A stretch of DNA of 64,000 nucleotides from WLMZ01 sp039920665 (GCA_039920665.1 JBDSDH010000141.1:1-64000); one strand, 5' to 3'; positions 1-8,570 are shown, counted from the stretch's first letter. Program-made: numbers and translations. Notes: a model not told the origin generated them from the sequence alone.

Positions 1-3
1 ACG

Positions 4-390
4 TCAGTAGTTGAAGACCAAGGCACCGCCGGTGGTGAATTCGAACACGGCGGGGATGCCGGCGACCGTGGAGGTGGCGATCCACTCGGCGTCCTGCATG
101 CTGCGAACCTTGACGCACACCGGGCAGACATACATGCGGCCGCCGTTGGTCACGTACTCCTCGTGCAACGTCGCGATGGACGGTGCGCCGGGCACATCGA
201 TGGTTGCGGCGAAGCCCTCGGTGGCGACGTGGACGGCGTCCTTGGTGAGGAACATCAGCGCCTCCTTGCCGGCCCGAAGCGCCTCGACGCCGAGCAGGTA
301 AGCAATCAGCACGTTCTCGGGTTCTTCGGCGCCGTGAGTGAGGCAGATCAGGACTTTGCTATCGGGTGTGTTGAGCGATGTTTCAGTCAT
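4..390 (-). CDS. DsrE/DsrF-like small protein
   Basis: A 128-residue soluble protein. The N-terminal pattern (VLICLTHGAEEPENVLIAYL, then a helix and a strand ending in FLTKDA) fits the DsrE/DsrF/YchN fold, a family of small sulfur-relay or redox proteins. A CPVC pair near residue 89 could be redox-active or bind metal. The next gene upstream on the same strand, an LLM flavin enzyme, ends 42 bases before this start, so the two are probably cotranscribed. The substrate is unknown. The fold assignment is by sequence pattern only. Confidence 0.75.
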   Translation of the reverse strand: MTETSLNTPDSKVLICLTHGAEEPENVLIAYLLGVEALRAGKEALMFLTKDAVHVATEGFAATIDVPGAPSIATLHEEYVTNGGRMYVCPVCVKVRSMQDAEWIATSTVAGIPAVFEFTTGGALVFNY

Positions 391-432
391 GTTGATCGTT
401 CCTTCGGTTGGTGTGGTTGTCAGGTGTGTTTG

Positions 433-1308
433 TCAGGTGTGTTGGCGGAGGGGAGCGATGACCTGTTCGGCGAAGCGGAGCGCGGGTTCGACGTACAACG
501 GGTGGCCGAAGTCCATGATGAACGTCGTGACGCCGAGGTCGTGCAGGTGGGTCAAGCGCTCGATCCACCGTTCTGAGGCTGCATCGGAGTCGGGCAGATC
601 GCCCCCAACGGTGACGCTGTTCTCGATGTCGGTCGGCTGACGGCCGGCGGCGATCGCTGCGTTGTCGATGATCTCCCGCTGACGTTTCCAGGCCTCATCG
701 CTGCGGTACGAGCCGTTCCAGAGGTCCGCCTGGCGACCGACGATCGGCAGCCCGATCTGCTCGCCGGAACTGCCGATGCAGATCGGCGGGACGACGTCGG
801 GGCGAGGTGTTGCCGCGGCGTTGTCGATCTGGAAGTACGTGCCGGTGAAGGTCGGGTGCTCCTCGGTCCACATCAGCCGACAGATCTGGACGACTTCCTC
901 CAGTTGGCGCAGCCGCACAGCATTGGACGGGAAGTCATATCCATACGAGCGATACTCGTCTTCCCGCCAGCCGCCGCCGATGCCCAACATGAACCGACCG
1001 CCGGACAGCACCTGCAGCGTCGACGCCATCTTGGCGGTGAGCGCCGGATTGCGATATCCGTGTCCGAGCACGTGGTGGCAGAGCATCACGTCGGGGAACT
1101 TGGCGGCCAACCAGGTCAGCGTGGTCCAGCCTTCGAGGAAACCTTCGGTCTTGTCGGCATCGAAGCCGTAGAAGTGATCGGCGATCCACAGCGAGTCGAA
1201 GTGGGGCAGCGCCAGCGGCAGGATGTGCTGCTCCTGGTACATCGCGATCGGTTCGAAATTGCTTCCTGCATGCCCGGCAACGGGCGACAACCAACCGAAT
1301 TTCACCAT
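433..1308 (-). CDS. LLM-class (luciferase-like) flavin oxidoreductase, probably F420-dependent
   Basis: A 291-residue luciferase-like monooxygenase fold. It begins MVKFGWLSPVAGHAG, has LWIADHFYGFD after strand 2, LCHHVLGHGYRNPALTAKM for the conserved central strand and helix, and the glycine-rich MLGIGGGWREDEY segment typical of F420-dependent family members. The reading frame extends 14 codons further upstream, but the internal ATG is preferred because the family N-terminus starts there. It is upstream of the DsrE gene on the same strand. The substrate cannot be inferred. Confidence 0.85.
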   Translation of the reverse strand: MVKFGWLSPVAGHAGSNFEPIAMYQEQHILPLALPHFDSLWIADHFYGFDADKTEGFLEGWTTLTWLAAKFPDVMLCHHVLGHGYRNPALTAKMASTLQVLSGGRFMLGIGGGWREDEYRSYGYDFPSNAVRLRQLEEVVQICRLMWTEEHPTFTGTYFQIDNAAATPRPDVVPPICIGSSGEQIGLPIVGRQADLWNGSYRSDEAWKRQREIIDNAAIAAGRQPTDIENSVTVGGDLPDSDAASERWIERLTHLHDLGVTTFIMDFGHPLYVEPALRFAEQVIAPLRQHT

Positions 1309-2065
1309 GCCAGCATCTTGCCACCGACACGGTATGAGACAGTGATGCATCTGACCAAAGGCTGGATGTGGCGAAGCGGTTCGACCGGTTCACGGGTTTC
1401 GGATCTGAGCGCTCGAGCCTCAATGCCGAGGCTGAAGGGATCACTGTCGCCAATCTCTCGTCACTGTTCCCGTCGGCCCCGACGGCAAGGTCAAGCTGTT
1501 CACCCAAGTCGGCGGTCACCTCATCGCTGACGTCTCGGGATGGGTGCCGGAGGGCGTGTATGTCCCCAAGTCGCCACCCGGGTGCTCGAGACTCGCCGAA
1601 CGCCTGCTCGCAGGGTCGGTGCCGATCCGACCGCCAAATCGCCACACGAGCGATCCGAGCGCAACATCGCTGACGACGGTCGGATGGGTTTGACGAGCCA
1701 CGACGAAGCGGCGTTCCTTCCGCGGTGCGTGCTCGATCGCGCTCCGCAGTTCGCACAACGCTGTCGTGGTGGACCCGGACGACGCGGACCGCGGGTAGAA
1801 CTCGTTGGGGTGGGGGTGACGTCGTCCGGCGGTGATGTTCGTCGTCGTGCTCATGTCGTCGTGCTCATTCGGTGACTGTGTACGGCCTTGCTCAGAAGTT
1901 GCGCTGAGTCTGGTGTGAGTCTGGTGCGAGTCCAGGTGCGAGTGGCCGGGGCGCGGATTCGGATCCAGCGAACCGCGGTACCGTGAGATTTCGCTCGACG
2001 ATGCGTCAGCAACGGACCCAGTTGCCCGGAGATCGCTTCGCCCTCCAACGCAGAAAGCGGCCCGC
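1309..2065. other. Long gene-poor stretch with a decayed surface-repeat gene
   Basis: This stretch lies between the divergent LLM gene and the haemolysin III-like gene. Its left half holds a frameshifted remnant of a secreted-protein repeat, annotated separately. From about 1690 to 2065 I see no reading frame with convincing protein character. The open frames there are arginine- and serine-rich on both strands, which is the usual noise of high-GC DNA. The promoter of the downstream gene should lie at the right end, but no clear motif is visible. Confidence 0.5.
1411..1690 (+). pseudogene. Frameshifted remnant of a surface-protein repeat
   Basis: Three frames read in succession reconstruct one familiar repeat. 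The first frame gives SLNAEAEGITVANLS. A single-base slip near 1458 then gives VTVPVGPDGKVKLFTQVGG followed by HLIADVSGWVPEGVYVP. A second slip near 1570 gives ATRVLETRRTPARRVGADP, which resembles the TRLLDTR...VGA segment that starts the next repeat unit. Intact versions occur in large secreted proteins of Acidimicrobiia (recalled, not searched). No start codon, signal peptide or further units remain, so this is a dead fragment rather than a sequencing slip in one gene. Confidence 0.6.
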
Positions 2066-2866
2066 GTGGCACCTCCCGATTCGCCGACACTGATCCAACC
2101 ATCCACCAGCCCGAACACCAGCCCGAACAACAGCGCGACCAACGGTTCGATCAACGCGTCGACCAACGACTACGGCCGCGATTGGCCCTTGCACGAACGC
2201 TTCACCGCAGCCGATGGACGCGATGATCCACTCGGTTGCGATGCCCGGCCATCGTGGCGCGGACGTGTGCATCTGCTCGGCCTGTGGTTCGCCATTCCGT
2301 CGCTGGTGCTGTTGATCGTGTTCGCCGACGGTGCTCGGGCAACGGTTGGTGCTTCGATTTATGCGGCGGGGCTGTGCGCGATGCTTGCGGCCTCGACCAC
2401 CTATCACCGCTGGGTCCACAACTTCCGCTCCCGCGCGGCATGGCGGCGGGCGGATCACGCGATGATCTTCGCCGCGATCGCCGGCTCGACGACACCGATC
2501 CTGCTGATCGTGATGCCGTCGGGATGGGGGATTGTGTTGCTGTCGGTGGTGTGGGCGATGGCGATTGTCGGCGCCGTGTTCAAGTTCGGTCACTGGCGTT
2601 GCGGCGACGCGATCGGTACAGGTTTGTATGCCGCGGTCAGCGCGCTTGCCGCGTTGGCGCTGCCGGCATTGTGGATCCACGGAGGCGTTGCGCCAGCCGT
2701 GCTGTACCTGGTGTCGGGATCGCTCTACATCTTCGGCGCCCGCTGGTTCGCCAAGACCTGGCCCCGGTTGCGGCCCGCTGTGTTCTCGTACCACGAGGTC
2801 TGGCACGTCTTCACCGTCGCTGCCGCCGGTGTTCACTTCGCCGCAGTGTGGGCAATCGCCACGTAA
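2066..2866 (+). CDS. Haemolysin III / PAQR-family membrane protein
   Basis: A 266-residue protein starting at GTG. After an Asn/Ser/Thr-rich N-terminal tail of about 60 residues come seven hydrophobic segments. Family hallmarks are the STTYHRW motif after the second helix, a charged RRADHAMIF stretch, and the C-terminal YHEVWHVFTVAAAGVHF with its metal-binding His pattern. Bacterial members (YqfA/HlyIII) are membrane proteins with a zinc site and debated hydrolase or channel activity. The low-complexity tail is unusual and may mean that translation really begins further in, although no better start is visible. Confidence 0.85.
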   Translation: MAPPDSPTLIQPSTSPNTSPNNSATNGSINASTNDYGRDWPLHERFTAADGRDDPLGCDARPSWRGRVHLLGLWFAIPSLVLLIVFADGARATVGASIYAAGLCAMLAASTTYHRWVHNFRSRAAWRRADHAMIFAAIAGSTTPILLIVMPSGWGIVLLSVVWAMAIVGAVFKFGHWRCGDAIGTGLYAAVSALAALALPALWIHGGVAPAVLYLVSGSLYIFGARWFAKTWPRLRPAVFSYHEVWHVFTVAAAGVHFAAVWAIAT

Positions 2867-2926
2867 CTCTGCGCCGCACCGTGAGCCTCATCGGTCAGAG
2901 CATCTCCGCGGCAAGCGCTGGATCTG

Positions 2927-2932
2927 TAGCGT
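2927..2932 (+). promoter_or_regulatory. -10 hexamer of a leaderless promoter
   Basis: TAGCGT ends 7 bases before the ATG of the small membrane protein, and no Shine-Dalgarno sequence is present. This is the spacing expected when transcription starts at the start codon. Confidence 0.45.
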
Positions 2933-2939
2933 CGAGTGG

Positions 2940-3239
2940 ATGAAGATCCCCACCGCACCGATCGTTGCTGCCTCGCTGATCGGGGGCTATCTCGTCGCCC
3001 GCACAACCAAGATCCGGCCGCTCGGCGGTGCGGTCCTCGCCGCCGGTGGTGTTCTGGCTGGCCGGGAGTGGGTCAAGTCCGTCGGTCCAGTGGGCACGGC
3101 TGCGTTGACCGCGGTGTACCTCGGTGGCTTCGGGGCGTCACATCCGCTGGCCAAAAAGATCGGTGCCTGGCCAGCCGTGCTCACCGCCGCCGGTGTCAGT
3201 GCAGCCGCGTCATGGCTGGTGTCGGATCGCAAAGCCTGA
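2940..3239 (+). CDS. Small glycine/alanine-rich membrane protein
   Basis: A 99-residue protein with three or four short hydrophobic segments (IVAASLIGGYLVA, GGAVLAAGGVLAG, GTAALTAVYLGGFG, VLTAAGVSAAASWLV). I do not recognise a named family. Similar small proteins of unknown function are common in Actinobacteria. The start is set by the ATG preceded at 7 bases by a -10-like hexamer. It is convergent with the flavin oxidoreductase to its right, with a structured spacer between them. Confidence 0.65.
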   Translation: MKIPTAPIVAASLIGGYLVARTTKIRPLGGAVLAAGGVLAGREWVKSVGPVGTAALTAVYLGGFGASHPLAKKIGAWPAVLTAAGVSAAASWLVSDRKA

Positions 3240-3296
3240 TCGCTCCAGCAATGGTCGGGGATCGCCGCTGACGCCAGTTCGCTCTGTTGGAAAGGG

Positions 3297-3349
3297 CGCC
3301 CATGTACCCGGAAACCATCGTGGCATGGGGATGGTCAAGAACATGGGCG
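3297..3349. other. Nested inverted repeat between convergent genes
   Basis: Outer 9-base arms CGCCCATGT (3297-3305) and ACATGGGCG (3341-3349) enclose inner 6-base arms ACCATC (3314-3319) and GATGGT (3330-3335). The element sits between two converging genes and can fold on either strand. There is no T-tract, so it is not a classical terminator. It may be a factor-independent 3' end or an mRNA-stabilising structure. Confidence 0.4.
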
Positions 3350-3389
3350 TGAAATCCGCCGGCATGTCGATCGGCCGATCCGAAGCGGG

Positions 3390-5438
3390 TCACACGTCTT
3401 TGAGCAATCGCAGTGCGTCGTAGATCGCAGCATGGATGTTGCGGCCGGCCACCGCGTCGCCGATCCGGAACAGCTGGAATGCGCCGGCGTCGTTGCGGAC
3501 CAACGATTGTGGGCGGCCTTCCATCAGCGCTCCGTAGTCCACTGCGCCGAGGTTGCTCGACGATGGTTTCAATTCGAAGTACAACTCCGCGTTGACAGCG
3601 GTGCCGTGGTCGACCACCACCGTGTCGACGTGTCGGGCAACTCGATGCTTGGTCTGATCACTGCCGATCTCGACGCACAGTCGGCCGGGCGTCGCATCGG
3701 GTCCGGCAGGACGAATCGACAGCACCCGCTGGTTGAGTGTGATCCGGGTGTCGGTCTCGTTGAACGCACGGGCGTAGGGCACGTGGTTCATCCCGCCGAC
3801 GTCGATACCGAGCATCCGCTCGGGCGTGACGATCTCCAGGTTCGCGCCGGAGCGAGCGATCATCTCCGCCGCTGACAGCGCCGAGTGGGTTCCGTTGTCG
3901 TCGTACAGCAGCACGTCGCCGGTGGGCGTCACGTCGCCACCGAGCACGTCCCACGTCGTCACGACCCGGTCGCGGCCTTCCTCGAACTCGGGTATCTGGG
4001 GCAGACCCCCGGTGGCGATGATGACCACGTCGGGCTGCATCGCGATGAGGTCGCTGCCCTCGACGTAGGTGTCGTAGCGCACGTCCACGCCCAGCCGTTC
4101 GAGTTCACTGACCCGCCACTCGACGATGCCGAGCAGATCACGTCGACGGGGGTTGCGGGCGGCCAGACGGATCTGGCCCCCCGCCCACGGCATCGCCTCC
4201 AACACGGTGACGGTGTGGCCGCGCTCGCCGGCAACCCGCGCCGCTTCGAGTCCGGCCGGCCCTGCGCCGACCACCACGACCCGACGTGGCGAGGCGGCGC
4301 GAGGGATGTCGTGGGGCATCGTGGCTTCTCGGCTTGTCGCCGCATTGTGGATACACAGCGCCTCACCGGCTTCGTAGATCCGGTCGAGGCAGTACGTCGC
4401 ACCGACACACGGACGGATCTCGGACTCACGGCCCTCGATGATCTTGCGCACGATATGGGGGTCGGCGATGTGGGCCCGGGTCATCCCGACCAGATCGAGC
4501 TTGCCGTCGGCGATCGCGTGGCGGGCGGTGGCGACGTCGTCGATCTTCGATGCGTGCAGGACCGCCAGCGACGTGTGCCGACGGACCTCGCCGGCGAAGT
4601 CGAGATGCGGAGCGGATCGCATCCCATGAATCGGAATCACCTCGGTCAACACCGCGTCGGTCGCGATGTAGCCGCGGATCACGTTGACGAAATCGACGAG
4701 ACCTTCGGACTCCAAGCGACCCAGGATCTCGAGCCCGGCCGCGGCGTCGATCCCGCCGGGCGTCGTCTCGTCGAGCGCCATCCGGATGCCGACCAGAAAT
4801 TGCGGGCCGACCCGCTCACGAATCGTCCGCAGCACCTGCAACGGAAACCGCAGCCGGTTGTCGAGCGATCCGCCGTACTCGTCGTCGCGGTGGTTCGTGA
4901 GCGGCGACCAGAACTGATCCATCAGGTGCCCATAGGCCTCGAGTTCGATCCCGTCCATCCCGCCGGCCTCCATCCGTTCGGCGCCGTCGGCATAGTCGCC
5001 GATGATCCGTTCGATGTCCCAGTCCTCGGCCTCTTTCGGGATCGAGCGATGTGCGGGCTCACGCAGTGGTGACGGCGCGACCACCGGCAACCAATCGTCC
5101 TGGGCCCAGCCGGTGCGGCGGCCGAGATGGGTGAGCTGGATCATCACCGCGCTGCCGTGCTCGTGCACGTCGTCGGTGAGACGGCGGATCCACGGCACGA
5201 TCGCATCGTCGAACACATGCAGATTGCCGAACGCCGGAGGACTGTCGCGGCTGACCACGGCACCGCCGGCCGTCATCGTCAACGCGACCCCGCCCTTGGC
5301 TTTCTCGACGTGGTAGAGCCGATACCGATCGGTCGGCATGCCGCCGTCTGCATACGCCGGTTCGTGGGCCGACGAGAACACGCGGTTGCGCAGTTGCAGA
5401 TGCTTGAGCGCGAACGGTTGCAGGAGTGGGTCGTCCAT
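3390..5438 (-). CDS. Old-Yellow-Enzyme-type FMN/Fe-S/FAD oxidoreductase (N-methyl amine demethylase-like)
   Basis: 682 residues from the chosen ATG; a second ATG lies six codons upstream. Residues 1-330 form an OYE TIM barrel (RNRVFSSAHEP near 18, HLMDQFWSPLTNHRDDEYGG near 171-190). Residues 344-362 form a cysteine cluster, and from about 386 there is an FAD/NAD Rossmann domain (VVVVGAGPAGLEAARVAGER). The order matches trimethylamine dehydrogenase, 2,4-dienoyl-CoA reductase and N-methylproline demethylase. The cluster reads C344-V-G-A347-T-Y-C350 ... C362, so the second cysteine of the usual CxxCxxxC motif is alanine. The gene is divergent from a Rieske oxygenase of the betaine/stachydrine demethylase type. 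I infer a role in N-demethylation of an N-methylated amino acid. Confidence 0.85.
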   Translation of the reverse strand: MDDPLLQPFALKHLQLRNRVFSSAHEPAYADGGMPTDRYRLYHVEKAKGGVALTMTAGGAVVSRDSPPAFGNLHVFDDAIVPWIRRLTDDVHEHGSAVMIQLTHLGRRTGWAQDDWLPVVAPSPLREPAHRSIPKEAEDWDIERIIGDYADGAERMEAGGMDGIELEAYGHLMDQFWSPLTNHRDDEYGGSLDNRLRFPLQVLRTIRERVGPQFLVGIRMALDETTPGGIDAAAGLEILGRLESEGLVDFVNVIRGYIATDAVLTEVIPIHGMRSAPHLDFAGEVRRHTSLAVLHASKIDDVATARHAIADGKLDLVGMTRAHIADPHIVRKIIEGRESEIRPCVGATYCLDRIYEAGEALCIHNAATSREATMPHDIPRAASPRRVVVVGAGPAGLEAARVAGERGHTVTVLEAMPWAGGQIRLAARNPRRRDLLGIVEWRVSELERLGVDVRYDTYVEGSDLIAMQPDVVIIATGGLPQIPEFEEGRDRVVTTWDVLGGDVTPTGDVLLYDDNGTHSALSAAEMIARSGANLEIVTPERMLGIDVGGMNHVPYARAFNETDTRITLNQRVLSIRPAGPDATPGRLCVEIGSDQTKHRVARHVDTVVVDHGTAVNAELYFELKPSSSNLGAVDYGALMEGRPQSLVRNDAGAFQLFRIGDAVAGRNIHAAIYDALRLLKDV

Positions 5439-5561
5439 CTCGCCATCTGACTCCATCGCAACGTCAGCGTCCAGAGGCAACGGAGAAATCCCGAATATTT
5501 CACAGAACGATCGTGCTGGAAACTCTTTCACCGGCGAATGGAAGGTGAGATGATGTCTGTC

Positions 5562-5579
5562 GACGACAACGACGTCGTC
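5562..5579. promoter_or_regulatory. Possible operator in the divergent OYE/Rieske promoter region
   Basis: GACGAC and GTCGTC form an inverted repeat with a 6-base spacer, 26 bases before the Rieske start. Its position between two divergent and functionally linked genes makes a regulator site plausible. No regulator gene is adjacent, so this is weak. Confidence 0.25.
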
Positions 5580-5605
5580 TCGATGGTTCGAAGCAGGGGT
5601 TCGTT

Positions 5606-6829
5606 GTGCAACTGACAGCTGTGAGCACTGCAGAGTTACTGGCAGACCGCCTCGCCCACCGACGCCCCGACCACTCACTCGATCGAGCGTTCTACTCCGA
5701 CGCCGACTTCCATCAGCTCGACCTCGAACGGGTCTGGTATCGCCAGTGGCTGTTCGTCGGTCACGACATCACGATCCCGTCAGCGGGCGACTTCTTCACC
5801 GTCGCGATCGGCGACTACAACCTGATCGTCATTCGTGGCGAAGACGGTGTGGTCCGCGCCCTGCACAATGTGTGCCGCCACCGCGGGTCGGTGCTCTGTG
5901 AAGCCGATCACGGCACGATGCGGCGCCGGATCGTCTGTCCATATCACCAGTGGTCGTATGCGCTCGACGGCGCACTCGCCAAGGCTCGCAAGATCGAGAA
6001 CGATTTCGACCCCGGAGAACACGGCCTCGGCGTCGCCGGTTGCGAAGTGGTGCAGAGCATGATCTTCGTCTCGGTTGCGGCAAAGCCGCCAGACTTCTCC
6101 GCGACCCGAGCGATGCTCGAGCCGTACCTCGCCCCGTTCGACCTCGCCACGGCCAAGGTCGCCCACAGCGAAACAGTGGTCGAGCACGGAAACTGGAAAC
6201 TGGTGATGGAGAACAATCGCGAGTGTTTCCACTGCAAGACGGCCCACCCCGAACTCTGCGCGACCTTCCCCGAGGCGCCGCTGCACTCCGGTGGCGGCGA
6301 CGGCGACGACCTGATCGCGATGCAGCGAATGGTCGAGCATTGCGAATCGATCGGCCTGCCGAGCCGGTTCGTCTCGTCCGACGATCTCCAGTACCGGGCG
6401 ATGCGGATGCCGTTCCTCGGCGATGCCCGGTCGATGACTGCCGATGGCACCCCGGCGGTCGCAATGCGATTCGGCGATCTGCCGGACGAGAACACCGGTG
6501 ACGTGCTGATGTACCACTATCCGTCAACGTGGAACCACTACTCGGCCGACCATGCGATCACGTTCCGAATCATGCCGATGGGGCCGACCTCCACCCGGTT
6601 GGTGACCACCTGGCTCGTGCCCGGGGAAGCGGTCGAGGGTGTCGACTACGACCTGGCCAACCTGACCGCCGTGTGGCGGGCGACCAATGCGCAGGACACC
6701 GCGCTCGTCGAGCGCACCCAGCGCGGCGTCAACTCGCCCGCTTACCGCCCCGGCCCGTACTCGTTGGTCGACGAGGAGGGGGTGATCCAGTTCATCGACT
6801 GGTACACCGCGACCATGCTCGCCGACTGA
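5606..6829 (+). CDS. Rieske non-haem iron oxygenase alpha subunit (betaine/stachydrine demethylase type)
   Basis: 407 residues from a GTG preceded by GGGG at 6 bases. The Rieske [2Fe-2S] ligands are C90-R-H92 and C111-P-Y-H114. The mononuclear iron site is NNRECFHCKTAHPEL, with H209 and H214, and a later Asp in the DLANL segment near residue 350. The N-terminal AFYSDADFHQLDLERVWYRQWLFVGH and the whole layout match GbcA/Stc2, oxygenases that demethylate glycine betaine or proline betaine. The divergent flavin oxidoreductase resembles the enzyme for the next demethylation step. A dedicated reductase is not adjacent. The ferredoxin-reductase-like gene at 9.8 kb is a candidate partner. Confidence 0.9.
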   Translation: MQLTAVSTAELLADRLAHRRPDHSLDRAFYSDADFHQLDLERVWYRQWLFVGHDITIPSAGDFFTVAIGDYNLIVIRGEDGVVRALHNVCRHRGSVLCEADHGTMRRRIVCPYHQWSYALDGALAKARKIENDFDPGEHGLGVAGCEVVQSMIFVSVAAKPPDFSATRAMLEPYLAPFDLATAKVAHSETVVEHGNWKLVMENNRECFHCKTAHPELCATFPEAPLHSGGGDGDDLIAMQRMVEHCESIGLPSRFVSSDDLQYRAMRMPFLGDARSMTADGTPAVAMRFGDLPDENTGDVLMYHYPSTWNHYSADHAITFRIMPMGPTSTRLVTTWLVPGEAVEGVDYDLANLTAVWRATNAQDTALVERTQRGVNSPAYRPGPYSLVDEEGVIQFIDWYTATMLAD

Positions 6830-6857
6830 TCTCCCCACCGAGGGGCGGCCGAGGTTC

Positions 6858-6863
6858 TACGTT
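6858..6863 (+). promoter_or_regulatory. -10 hexamer of a leaderless promoter
   Basis: TACGTT ends 7 bases before the ATG of the class V aminotransferase. No Shine-Dalgarno sequence precedes that start. Confidence 0.4.
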
Positions 6864-6870
6864 GGCGGGC

Positions 6871-8043
6871 ATGACGATCGATCTCCAGCGCGTCCGCTCC
6901 CAGACCCCGGGTGTTGGCCACGTCACCCACCTCAACAACGCCGGCGCCTCGCTGCCGCCGCAGGTGGTCGTCGACACCGTCATCGATCATCTCCAACTCG
7001 AAGCGAGGACCGGCGGGTACGAGGCCGCGGCGCAGGCAGGTGAAGCGGTGGAGGCGGTGTACGACGGCATCGCTGCGCTGATCGGTGCCCAGCGACACGA
7101 GATCGCCCTCCTCGAGAGTGCATCGATGGCGTGGAACTCGGCGTTCGCAGCGATCCCGTTCCGGGCCGGCGACCGCATTCTCACCGCACGCTCGGAGTAT
7201 CCGAGCAACGCCGTCAACCTGCTCATCGCGGCCGAGCGGTACGGCGTCGAGATCGTCCTGATCGACGACGACGAACACGGGCAGGTGTCTGTCGAAGCAT
7301 TGCGCGATGCGATCGACGAGCGCACCAAGCTGATCGCGCTGACCCACGTCGCAACGAGTGGGGGCATGGTCAACCCGGTCGCCGATGTCGGTGCCATCGC
7401 CAACCAGGCGGGTGTGATGTTTCTGCTCGATGCATGTCAATCGGTCGGCCAGGTCGTGATCGACGTGGAAGCCGTCGGTTGCGATCTGCTCAGCGCAGCC
7501 GGCCGTAAGTTCCTCCGGGGGCCGCGTGGGACGGGTTTCCTCTATGTGCGTGACAGCATCGTCGATCAGCTCCGGCCGCCGTTGCTCGACACCCGGTCAT
7601 CGGTCTGGACCGGTCCTGACAGCTACGAGATCGCCCCGGCGGCGCGGCGCTTTGAGGCGTTCGAACACAGTGTCGCCAACCGCCTCGGACTGGGCGTTGC
7701 CGCCCGCTATGCCCATTCGATCGGCATGTCGGCGATCGAGGAACGCACGGCAACGCTCGCCGAACTGCTCCGCGACCAACTGAAGGCGTTGCCCAAGGTC
7801 GCCGTGCACGACAAGGGCTTGCGACGGTGCGGCATCGTCACGTTCGGTGTCGACGGCGTGGCCGCATCCTCGGTACAGGCCACGTTGAGCGCAGCCACGA
7901 TCAACACCACCGTCACCGGCGCTGCGATGGCCCAGTACGACTTCCCCCAGCGCGGACTCGACCAACTCGTTCGGGCCTCGCCGCACTACTACAACTCCGA
8001 GGACGAACTCGGACTGCTGGTCGACGTCGTGGCGGGGCTGTGA
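6871..8043 (+). CDS. Class V aminotransferase / cysteine-desulfurase-like PLP enzyme
   Basis: A 390-residue fold-type I PLP enzyme. THLNNAGASLPP at the N-terminus, FLLDACQSVGQVVID (D187 for the pyridine nitrogen) and SAAGRKFLRGPRGTGFLY (Schiff-base K213) place it in the class V family with NifS-like, isopenicillin-epimerase-like and EgtE-like members. No cysteine stands in the usual desulfurase loop, so sulfur transfer is less likely than C-S lyase, epimerase or transaminase chemistry. It follows the Rieske gene by 41 bases and overlaps or abuts a SnoaL-like gene, so it may belong to the same catabolic unit. Confidence 0.85.
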   Translation: MTIDLQRVRSQTPGVGHVTHLNNAGASLPPQVVVDTVIDHLQLEARTGGYEAAAQAGEAVEAVYDGIAALIGAQRHEIALLESASMAWNSAFAAIPFRAGDRILTARSEYPSNAVNLLIAAERYGVEIVLIDDDEHGQVSVEALRDAIDERTKLIALTHVATSGGMVNPVADVGAIANQAGVMFLLDACQSVGQVVIDVEAVGCDLLSAAGRKFLRGPRGTGFLYVRDSIVDQLRPPLLDTRSSVWTGPDSYEIAPAARRFEAFEHSVANRLGLGVAARYAHSIGMSAIEERTATLAELLRDQLKALPKVAVHDKGLRRCGIVTFGVDGVAASSVQATLSAATINTTVTGAAMAQYDFPQRGLDQLVRASPHYYNSEDELGLLVDVVAGL

Positions 8044-8048
8044 CGGCC

Positions 8049-8570
8049 ATGGCACTCCGCGACACCGACCCGCTCGCTTGGCTGATCGCGTGCGAGGAGA
8101 TCCGCCAGCTCGCGTCGCGGTACGCCGTCGCAATCGGTCACCGTGACTTCGACGCACTCGTCGATCTGTTCGTTCCCGACGTTCGAGTCGGGCGAGACTC
8201 GAGCGGCCGTGATGCGCTGCGTTCCAATTTCGCGACGCAGCTCGATGCCGGCCACCGCACGATCCTGCACGTCACCAATCACGTCATCGATGTGCTCGAC
8301 GCCGACCGCGCAACCGGTGTCGTCGGCACCCGTGGTGAGATCGAACGTGACGACGAGTGGGTGATCCAGGTGATCGAGTACCACGACACCTACGAGCGTC
8401 GTGACGATCGATGGCTGTTCGTTCGCAGACGTCACCTGCTCTGGTACGGGGCCGACATGCTCCAACGGCCGAACGTGCTGGCTGACGCGAACTGGCCGGA
8501 GAGTCAGACCGGCAAGGGCGTCCTGCCGGAGGTCATGCCGACGTGGCAGGCTCAGCGACCCACCCGGTGA
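8049..8570 (+). CDS. SnoaL-like (NTF2-fold) protein
   Basis: 173 residues. EEIRQLASRYAVAIGHRDFDALVDLF followed by a cone-shaped alpha+beta pattern and RRRHLLWYG near the end is typical of SnoaL_4/NTF2-like proteins, which include small hydrolases, isomerases and dioxygenase beta subunits. A GTG in the same frame at 8040 overlaps the aminotransferase stop and is an alternative start, so the two genes are probably translationally coupled. The last 38 bases overlap the convergent SpoU gene. The activity is unknown. Confidence 0.75.
   Translation: MALRDTDPLAWLIACEEIRQLASRYAVAIGHRDFDALVDLFVPDVRVGRDSSGRDALRSNFATQLDAGHRTILHVTNHVIDVLDADRATGVVGTRGEIERDDEWVIQVIEYHDTYERRDDRWLFVRRRHLLWYGADMLQRPNVLADANWPESQTGKGVLPEVMPTWQAQRPTR

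Noticed and set aside
5439..5678. N-terminal extension of the OYE-type enzyme
   Set aside because: The extra codons have no family similarity and would overlap the divergent Rieske gene start and its ribosome site.
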